From JBDTSW01 sp963799815 (lineage in GTDB: Bacteria > Actinomycetota > Thermoleophilia > Solirubrobacterales > 70-9): a stretch of 64,000 nt of DNA. Positions 58,862 through 64,000 of the stretch are shown here, piece after piece (the first letter of the stretch is position 1; each line of letters starts with the position of its first letter). The DNA lies in assembly GCA_963799815.1 (NCBI GenBank), contig CAWCYG010000001.1, forward strand, positions 434,001-498,000, in the 5' to 3' direction. The notes beneath the pieces were generated by a model. That model was not told the DNA's origin. It saw nothing but the letters and a program-made list of their open reading frames with translations, and made no database searches. A program made the position numbers and the translations under genes.

Positions 58862-59488
58862 CTAGGGCCCGAGGCGCTGGATTCTCCAGCCCTGGCCTTC
58901 GCGCTCATACAGGAAGCGGTCGTGCAGGCGCCCGACCTGGCCCTGCCAGAACTCGACCTCCTCGTGGCGCAGGAGGAAGCCGCCCCAGTGCTCGGGCCGC
59001 GGGATCTCCCCGCTCGCGAAGCGCTCCTCGACCTCGCGGATCCGTTCGTCGAGTTCGGCTCGTGAGTCGAGAGGCTGAGATTGGGGCGATGCCCAGGCGC
59101 CGATCCGGCTCTCCGGCGGCCTCGTCGCGAAGTAGGCGTCGGACTCCTCCGCGCTCAGGCGCTCAACCGAACCGCGGATCCGAACCTGGCGGTCGAGCTC
59201 GCGCCAATAGACCGCGATCGCGCCGCGTCCTGAGGCCTCGAGCTGGCGCGCCTTCGATGACTCGTAGTTCGTGTGGAAGCGAAAGCCGCGCCCGTCGAAG
59301 CCCTTCAGGAGGACCATCCGCGCGTCCGGGGTACCGTCCTCGCCCACGGTCGCGAGGCAGATAGCGTCGGGCAACGGCACCTCCGCCTCGGCCAGCTCCC
59401 ACCACCTGCCGAACTGCTCGATCGGATCCTCGGCGAGGTCCTCGCGGCGAAGCGGGGGCATGTCCGGGCGACGGGGCACCTTGCCCAC
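58862..59488 (-). CDS. pdxH: pyridoxamine 5'-phosphate oxidase
   Basis: A 208-residue FMN enzyme oxidising pyridoxine/pyridoxamine phosphate to PLP. ARMVLLKGFDGRGFRFHTNYESSKARQL binds FMN phosphate; VYWRELDRQVRIRGSVERL, SRIGAWASPQSQ and the C-terminal HDRFLYEREGQGWRIQRLGP are family hallmarks. GTG start at 59488. It converges with parB and is divergent from tRNA-Ile. Confidence 0.95.
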   Translation of the reverse strand: MGKVPRRPDMPPLRREDLAEDPIEQFGRWWELAEAEVPLPDAICLATVGEDGTPDARMVLLKGFDGRGFRFHTNYESSKARQLEASGRGAIAVYWRELDRQVRIRGSVERLSAEESDAYFATRPPESRIGAWASPQSQPLDSRAELDERIREVEERFASGEIPRPEHWGGFLLRHEEVEFWQGQVGRLHDRFLYEREGQGWRIQRLGP

Positions 59489-59495
59489 AGCTTTC

Positions 59496-59501
59496 TACAA
59501 T
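59496..59501 (+). promoter_or_regulatory. tRNA-Ile -10
   Basis: TACAAT lies 10 nt before the first base of the mature tRNA. It sits in the 23-bp gap between pdxH and the tRNA. Confidence 0.45.
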
Positions 59502-59511
59502 GGCCGCCTCG

Positions 59512-59585
59512 GGGCGATTAGCTCAGTCGGTCAGAGCGCCTCTCTGATAAGGAGGAGGTCCCTGGTTCGAGTCCAGGATCGCCCA
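59512..59585 (+). tRNA. tRNA-Ile (anticodon GAT)
   Basis: A full cloverleaf is readable: acceptor GGGCGAT pairing with ATCGCCC, D arm TAGCTCAGTCGGTCAGAGC, anticodon loop CTGATAA with GAT between CCTCT and AGGAG stem bases, T arm CCTGGTTCGAGTCCAGG, discriminator A. CCA is not encoded. This is the usual tRNA-Ile that pairs with ATC and ATT codons. Confidence 0.95.
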
Positions 59586-60006
59586 CTGGCCCGCGCGCAG
59601 CCTCTGCCAGGCCATGGAGCGTTTCCCGCAGCCAGCTCGAGAAATAGCGCTTGCCGGCGACCGCGTCGAACACCCGGTTTGAGATGCCGTCCGGGTCCAT
59701 GCCCATCCGCCCCTCGACGAAGGTGCCGCCCTGAGCCTCGGTCAGTAGGAAGCGCGCGTACATCCCCGTGCTGAGGCACCGAATCGAGAGGTTCTCGCAA
59801 TTCTCGATCCTCTCGACGTTCATGTTCATCTCGCCCTCGCCGATCAGCTTCCTCGTGACCTGCCTGTAGCGGGAGTCATCCCCGCTCTCGGCCTCGACCT
59901 CGAGCACCCGCGGCCACCAGTCCGGATGCCTCTCGACGTCGCTGATCAGATCCCAAACAACGTCGACCGGGGCATCGATGAAGGTCACGCGGCGGGCACT
60001 GGACAT
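59518..60006 (-). CDS. SRPBCC (polyketide cyclase/dehydrase-like) protein
   Basis: A 162-residue START/SRPBCC-fold protein that would bind a hydrophobic ligand: RRVTFIDAPVDVVWDLISDVERHPDWWPRV opens it and YFSSWLRETLHGLAEAARG is the long C-terminal helix. The frame then runs antisense through the tRNA-Ile gene (last roughly 20 residues, DPGLEPGTSSLSERRS pattern) to a stop at 59518. This tail is a by-product of the tRNA sequence and not a real domain. ATG at 60006 is preceded 8 nt away by a CACAAT hexamer. Confidence 0.78.
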   Translation of the reverse strand: MSSARRVTFIDAPVDVVWDLISDVERHPDWWPRVLEVEAESGDDSRYRQVTRKLIGEGEMNMNVERIENCENLSIRCLSTGMYARFLLTEAQGGTFVEGRMGMDPDGISNRVFDAVAGKRYFSSWLRETLHGLAEAARGPVGDPGLEPGTSSLSERRSDRLS

Positions 60007-60015
60007 CGCCCCCGA

Positions 60016-60045
60016 TTGTGCCAGGCACACGCACGCGCATACAAT
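60016..60045 (+). promoter_or_regulatory. promoter of the DUF151 gene (-35 and -10)
   Basis: TTGTGC (60016-60021), an 18-bp spacer and TACAAT (60040-60045). A leader of about 32 nt carries CGGGAG before the start codon. This is the best conventional two-box promoter in the window. Confidence 0.55.
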
Positions 60046-60083
60046 GGCTTCACGGCTGAGCAGGCGAGGCCGGGAGTCATCTC

Positions 60084-60587
60084 TTGCAGCAAATGCAGAT
60101 CTACGGCGTCTCGTTCGACATGGTCGGTAAGCAGCCGATCGTGCTGCTGAAGACGGTCGACGGGAATCGCTTCCTGCCGATCTGGATCGGCCATCCGGAG
60201 GCGGCGGCGATCCTGATGAAGCTCCAGGGCGCCTCGACGCCGCGGCCGATGACCCACGACCTCATCTCCGACCTCCTCGACCAGGTGGACGCCAAGTGCG
60301 AGAAGGTCTCGGTCACCGAGCTTCGAGACAACACCTTCTACGCCACGATCACGATTTCATTGAACGGCTCGGAGATGGAGATCGACTCGCGCCCCTCCGA
60401 CGCGATCGCCCTCGCCGTTCGCACGCAGGCTCCGATCTTTGCGGCCGAGGACGTGATCGAGGAGTCGTCGATCGAGTTCGAGCACGAGGTCGAGGACCAG
60501 GAGGAGGTCGTCGAGAAGTTCAAGGACTTCCTCGACGAGGTCTCCCCGGAGGACTTCGCCGCCGGCGAAGAGGAGGAGGAGCAGTAG
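60084..60587 (+). CDS. DUF151 bifunctional nuclease family protein
   Basis: A 167-residue protein of the BFN family (DNase/RNase-like): IYGVSFDMVGKQPIVLLKTVDGNRFLPIWIGHPEA, MTHDLISDLLDQV, and SRPSDAIALAVRTQAPIFAAEDVIEES. A C-terminal acidic helix (EEVVEKFKDFLDEVSPEDF) and Glu tail follow. TTG at 60084 is chosen because CGGGAG lies 7 nt before it; ATG at 60093 would be 16 nt from it. Cellular role not well established. Confidence 0.9.
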   Translation: MQQMQIYGVSFDMVGKQPIVLLKTVDGNRFLPIWIGHPEAAAILMKLQGASTPRPMTHDLISDLLDQVDAKCEKVSVTELRDNTFYATITISLNGSEMEIDSRPSDAIALAVRTQAPIFAAEDVIEESSIEFEHEVEDQEEVVEKFKDFLDEVSPEDFAAGEEEEEQ

Positions 60588-60601
60588 GCGCATCTCCGCC
60601 C

Positions 60602-60624
60602 GGTCAGGTGCGCTGCGCCTGACC
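60602..60624 (+). terminator. hairpin terminator after DUF151
   Basis: GGTCAGG and CCTGACC form a perfect 7-bp stem with a 9-nt loop, 15 nt after the stop. No T-run. Confidence 0.5.
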
Positions 60625-60727
60625 AAGGGACGCTCTCGGGGGCAGTGAGGGTCATCCCCAATAGACAGGCTCGGGACTCGGTGGGACGCTGGCGTGGTCA
60701 GATCAAGACCACGTCTGGAGGACACCG

Positions 60728-61906
60728 ATGAACGAGAACGATCGCACCGAAGAGCAGCCGCCGCCCGAGGGGACCGCCGAGACGCGCGAGCTGCCTCCGG
60801 GAGGCCCGCCGGCCGATGACGCCGGGAGCGCCCGGCCGAAGCTGACCCGGCTGCGCTCGGAGGGAATGCTCGCCGGCGTTGCCGCCGGGTTGGGCAGGCA
60901 CTTCAACGTCGATCCGGTCATCTTCCGAATCGGCTTCGGTGTCTCCCTCTTCTTCGGAGGCTTCGGGCTGCTCGCCTATCTTGCCCTTTGGCTATTCCTG
61001 CCCGACGAGACCGGGGAGGCCGCGGTCAAGAGCTCGCGCGTCGCGCTGGTAGCCGCGATCGTCCTGATCGGCCTCGTCCTGATCCCGGCCGTCGGCTGGG
61101 GCTTTTGGGACGGCGGCGTCGGCTGGGGCTCCTGGGGCGCCCTTTGGCTGATCGTCCCGGCGGCCATAGCGATTGGCGCCTACGCGATCCTGAAGGATCG
61201 CGGCGGGCCCGGGTCGGCCGGCGGCGCGATCGCGGCGGTGTTCCTCGCCGCGGCGGCGGTCACCGGTTTCGTCATCCTGGCGCTGATCGCCGCGGCGGTT
61301 ACGGCGCTCGGATTCGGCGAGATCGCGGCCGGGCTGGTGATCATCGCCGGGCTGGCGCTGATCGTGGGAGCGTTCAGCGGCGGCCTGCGCTGGCTGATCG
61401 TCCCGGCGCTCGCGCTCGCGCTCGGCGTCGGGGTGGCTGCGGCGGCCGACATCGACGTCGACGACACGATCGGCCATCGCGAGTACACGCCCCTGAGCGC
61501 GAACGAGATCCCGAACGACGGCTATGAGCTCGGCATCGGCAAGCTCGACGTGGACCTGGGTCGGCTCGACTGGAAGCGCGAGGAGGTCGTCACCCTCGAC
61601 GTCGACCTCGGCATGGGACAGGGCAACATCTACGTGCCCTCGAACGTCTGCGTCGATGCCGACGTGAGCGCGAAGAGCGGTTCCCTCGCCGTCGCCGGCG
61701 AGCGGCAGCAGGGGTTCGACGCGGAGATCACCCAGGACGCCCCGGCGAATGCCACCCCACGGCTCGAGCTCACCGGTGATGTGCAGTTCGGGGAGCTGCG
61801 AGTGGTGTACACGGACGCCAGTGCGCTGGACCTGGCCCGCAGAGGGGTTGACGGCGAGCTGAGTGAGGCGATGCGGGCCGCGAGGACGAAGGCCTGCTCG
61901 GCGTGA
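60728..61906 (+). CDS. PspC-domain membrane protein with LiaF-like C-terminus
   Basis: A 392-residue protein. An N-terminal acidic tail leads to a PspC domain (TRLRSEGMLAGVAAGLGRHFNVDPVIFRI). Several helices follow (about 70-240), and the C-terminal extracellular or cytosolic beta-rich domain (YELGIGKLDVDLGRLDW, LDVDLGMGQGNIYVP, LTGDVQFGELRVVY) matches the LiaF/DUF2154-like stress-sensor repressor domain. It has a GGAGG Shine-Dalgarno 6 nt before the ATG. It starts a four-gene operon ending in a two-component system, so it probably inhibits that system. Confidence 0.85.
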   Translation: MNENDRTEEQPPPEGTAETRELPPGGPPADDAGSARPKLTRLRSEGMLAGVAAGLGRHFNVDPVIFRIGFGVSLFFGGFGLLAYLALWLFLPDETGEAAVKSSRVALVAAIVLIGLVLIPAVGWGFWDGGVGWGSWGALWLIVPAAIAIGAYAILKDRGGPGSAGGAIAAVFLAAAAVTGFVILALIAAAVTALGFGEIAAGLVIIAGLALIVGAFSGGLRWLIVPALALALGVGVAAAADIDVDDTIGHREYTPLSANEIPNDGYELGIGKLDVDLGRLDWKREEVVTLDVDLGMGQGNIYVPSNVCVDADVSAKSGSLAVAGERQQGFDAEITQDAPANATPRLELTGDVQFGELRVVYTDASALDLARRGVDGELSEAMRAARTKACSA

Positions 61907-62091
61907 GCTCGCGGGCGGACAGGACGGCCCTCGTCGCCGGGCTCGTGCTGACGGCTCTGGGAGGGTTGCTGCTACTCGATCAGACCGGAGCGATCGAGCT
62001 CGAGTTGGGATGGGCCGGGGTGGTGCTGAGCGCCGCCGCCGGCCTGATCCTGCTCGTCAGCGGCCTCGAGCGGGATCGCGGGGGGCGCTGA
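61903..62091 (+). CDS. small two-helix membrane protein
   Basis: 62 residues. Two hydrophobic helices (AGLVLTALGGLLLL and WAGVVLSAAAGLILLVSG) with a short loop. The GTG overlaps the PspC-gene stop (GTGA). No family recognised; its position suggests a partner of the PspC protein or sensor kinase. Confidence 0.7.
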   Translation: MSSRADRTALVAGLVLTALGGLLLLDQTGAIELELGWAGVVLSAAAGLILLVSGLERDRGGR

Positions 62092-62109
62092 GCGCGTCAC
62101 CATGTCCTC

Positions 62110-63342
62110 GTGAACGCGATCGCGCGCGCGACACCCTTTCGGCGCGACCCCGATACGGGGGTTCTGGCCGGCGTCCTCTCCGGCCTTGCCGCTCGTCTCG
62201 ACGCGGACCCCACCGTCGTCCGCGTGCTCTTCGTCGTCGCCGTCTTCCTCACCGGTGGTCTCGCGCTCCTGGCCTACGCGATCGCCTGGGCGGTCGTGCC
62301 GACGGTGGAGGGGCGTCGAGCGACGGCCGCCGCCTCGCGCCCTCGCGCCCTCGCGCATCCCGGCTGGCGCGTGGCCGCTGGGGCCGCGTTGCTCACCTTC
62401 GCCGCTCTGCTCGCCTTCCGCGAGCTCGGCATCTGGTGGAGCGACGCGCTGGTCTGGCCGCTCGTGCTCGCGGCGGCGGGCGCCGCGGTCCTCTGGCGGC
62501 AATCGCGCGCTCTCTCCGCTCCTGATCTGGCCGACTCCGGGCCCACCCCAGCGCGACCCCAGCGTGCGAGCGGCGCTCTGCCCGACCTCTACAAGGGCGG
62601 CTTCGGCGTTGCCCTCGTGATCGGCGCGGCGCTTCTCTTCCTCTCGGCCAACGATGCCCTCGGCGGCGTCCGCGACGTGGCCTTCGCCGCGATCGTCGCG
62701 GTGCTTGCCCTGGCCTTGATCCTGGCGCCGTTTCTGTGGCGGATGGGGCGCAACCTCGCGGCGGAGCGAGCCGAGCGGATCCGCTCGCAGGAGCGCGCGG
62801 AGGTAGCCGCGCACCTGCACGATTCGGTTCTGCAGACCCTGACGCTGATGCAGAAGCGTGCGGATGATCCGCGCGAGGTCGCGGCGCTCGCTCGCCGCCA
62901 GGAGCGCGAGCTTCGCTCCTGGCTCTTCGGCCGCGCGAGGCCGGCGTCGGAGAGCTTCGCCGCGGCGCTCGAGGAGGTTGCCACCGAGGTCGAGGACGCG
63001 CACGGCGTACCAGTCGAGGTGGTGGCTGTGGGGGACGCGCGGCTGGAGAATGGTGCGGAGGCCGTTGTCGCGGCGGCCCGCGAGGCGGTTACGAACGCGG
63101 CCAAGTTTGCTCCTGACTCGGGTCCCGTGGCGCTCTACGCCGAGGCCGACGATGAGCGCCTCCAGGTCTTCGTGCGCGACCGCGGCCCCGGCTTCGATCC
63201 GAAAGCGATCCCGGGCGATCGCCGTGGCGTGCGTGAGTCGATCATCGCGCGCATGGAGCGCCATGGAGGACGCGCGGAGATTCATTCCCAAGCCGGAGAG
63301 GGAACCGAGGTCGAGCTCGTGCTGAAACGAGGTGGCGGGTGA
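62110..63342 (+). CDS. PspC-domain-fused sensor histidine kinase (NarL/LiaS-type)
   Basis: 410 residues. The N-terminus is a PspC domain (FRRDPDTGVLAGVLSGLAARLDADPTVVRVLF) followed by about six membrane segments. HisKA_3 has the phosphoacceptor His in EVAAHLHDSVLQTLTLMQ; the HATPase_c domain is degenerate-looking but has EAVTNAAKFAPDSG (N box) and VRDRGPGFD (G1). It should phosphorylate the LuxR-type regulator that overlaps it by 4 nt. GTG start at 62110. Confidence 0.88.
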   Translation: MNAIARATPFRRDPDTGVLAGVLSGLAARLDADPTVVRVLFVVAVFLTGGLALLAYAIAWAVVPTVEGRRATAAASRPRALAHPGWRVAAGAALLTFAALLAFRELGIWWSDALVWPLVLAAAGAAVLWRQSRALSAPDLADSGPTPARPQRASGALPDLYKGGFGVALVIGAALLFLSANDALGGVRDVAFAAIVAVLALALILAPFLWRMGRNLAAERAERIRSQERAEVAAHLHDSVLQTLTLMQKRADDPREVAALARRQERELRSWLFGRARPASESFAAALEEVATEVEDAHGVPVEVVAVGDARLENGAEAVVAAAREAVTNAAKFAPDSGPVALYAEADDERLQVFVRDRGPGFDPKAIPGDRRGVRESIIARMERHGGRAEIHSQAGEGTEVELVLKRGGG

Positions 63343-63989
63343 GCCCTACGACGCCGACCGTCGTCATCGTCGACGACCACGAGATCTTCCGCGCGGGCGT
63401 GCGCTCGGAGCTCGAGGGGTTGGTCGACGTGCTCGCCGACGTCGGCTCGGTCGAGGAGGCGGTTCGCGTCGTGCTCGACCGCAAACCCGACGTCGTCCTG
63501 CTCGACGTGCACATGCCCAGCGGCGGCGGGGTGGAGGTGATCCGCAAGGTGGGCGAGGTGGCCCCGGCGCAGCGGTTCCTCGCGCTCTCGGTCTCCGACG
63601 CGGCCGAGGACGTGATCGCGGTGGTTCGCGCCGGCGCCCGCGGCTACGTGACGAAGACGATCTCGGGCCCGGATCTCGCCGCCGCGGTGGCGCGCGTGCG
63701 CGAGGGCGATGCGGTCTTCAGCCCGCGGCTCGCCGGCTTCGTCCTCGACGCCTTCGCCGGCGAGATCGCGCCGGAGGAGGTCGACCCGGAGCTCGACCAG
63801 CTCACGATGCGCGAGCGCGAGGTGCTGCGGCTGATCGCCCGCGGCTACCTCTACAAGGAGGTCGCGCAGCAGCTCTCGATCTCGGCGAAGACGGTGGAGG
63901 CACACGTCTCCGCGGTCTTGCGAAAGCTCCAGCTCTCGAGCCGCCACGAGCTCTCGCGCTGGGCGGTCGAGCGACGGCTGGTGGACTAG
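63339..63989 (+). CDS. NarL/LiaR-family response regulator
   Basis: A 216-residue two-domain regulator. The receiver domain has IVDDHEIF, phosphoacceptor Asp in PDVVLLDVHMPSGGG and the Lys in GYVTKTI. The C-terminal LuxR helix-turn-helix has LTMREREVLRLIARGYLYKEVAQQLSISAKTVEAHVSAVLRKLQL. It overlaps the sensor kinase stop (GTGA). It probably controls envelope-stress genes, including its own operon. Confidence 0.93.
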   Translation: MSPTTPTVVIVDDHEIFRAGVRSELEGLVDVLADVGSVEEAVRVVLDRKPDVVLLDVHMPSGGGVEVIRKVGEVAPAQRFLALSVSDAAEDVIAVVRAGARGYVTKTISGPDLAAAVARVREGDAVFSPRLAGFVLDAFAGEIAPEEVDPELDQLTMREREVLRLIARGYLYKEVAQQLSISAKTVEAHVSAVLRKLQLSSRHELSRWAVERRLVD

Positions 63990-64000
63990 ACGCGGCTCAC

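Noticed and set aside
1..64000. CRISPR arrays, prophage or restriction-defence systems
   Set aside because: No regularly spaced repeats and no recognisable cas, phage structural, restriction or toxin-antitoxin genes. The HNH protein is of the common stand-alone chromosomal type.

Overview
The window is a high-GC bacterial chromosome segment that most resembles an actinobacterium, probably class Thermoleophilia (Solirubrobacterales/Gaiellales-like). The reasons are the actinobacterial pknB-pbpA-rodA-pstP-fhaB-fhaA locus, the LytR_C and DUF3105 proteins, frequent leaderless-type promoters (a TANNNT hexamer 6-10 nt before the start codon) and a GyrB with a long TOPRIM insert. The class assignment is inference; no rRNA gene is present. 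It is ordinary chromosome around the replication origin. I see no phage, transposon, integron or CRISPR array, and no gene-free stretch longer than 300 bases.

Layout. (a) 1-4.5 kb: the end of metF, an alpha/beta hydrolase, a DUF3105 protein, a secreted PGRP amidase and a FemAB-like transferase. (b) 4.7-16.2 kb, mostly minus strand: a Wzx/Wzy-type surface polysaccharide locus with a GNAT enzyme, a phosphoglycosyl transferase, three glycosyltransferases, a flippase, a polymerase/ligase, a FlgD-Ig-like protein, two LytR_C-only proteins and a CapD-type nucleotide-sugar dehydratase. (c) 16.2-20.7 kb: DedA and UppP (undecaprenyl carrier recycling), purM, a frameshifted DJ-1/PfpI gene, a small membrane protein and a DsbA-like protein. 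(d) 20.7-32.3 kb: three Ser/Thr kinases (one with a displaced discoidin-like C-terminus), ddl and the cell-wall elongation/phosphosignalling operon, read right to left as kinase, fhaA, fhaB, pstP, rodA, pbpA, pknB, ddl. (e) 32.4-35.1 kb: a CARDB-like membrane protein, pheA and an HNH nuclease. The 290-nt tail-to-tail gap after HNH holds a terminator, a likely structured RNA and a near copy of the 16S rRNA 3' end. (f) 35.4-42.3 kb: an eight-gene minus-strand cluster of six sulfotransferases and two glycosyltransferase-like proteins, the best candidate here for an undescribed sulfated-glycan system. (g) 42.4-44.7 kb: a DrrAB-type exporter and a small secreted protein. (h) 44.7-58.8 kb: the origin region, gyrA, gyrB, dciA-like, recF, dnaN and dnaA leftward; rpmH, rnpA, yidD (frameshifted), yidC, jag, rsmG, parA and parB rightward. 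(i) 58.8-64 kb: pdxH, tRNA-Ile(GAT), an SRPBCC protein whose reading frame runs antisense into the tRNA, a DUF151 nuclease, and a PspC/LiaF-like membrane protein with a PspC-fused sensor kinase and a LuxR-type regulator.

On both sides of dnaA the genes point away from it, as expected for a bidirectional origin. Regions b, c, d and f all concern envelope building. C55 carrier recycling and polysaccharide export serve surface glycans, the PknB/FHA/PstP operon couples peptidoglycan synthesis to phosphorylation, and the sulfotransferase cluster probably decorates a surface glycan or lipid. Three genes (DJ-1, the discoidin kinase and yidD) each carry one extra base relative to an intact frame, and two others (fhaA, FemAB-like) lack a usable start codon for a protein-like N-terminus. 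This pattern could be real or reflect base-level errors in the sequence.
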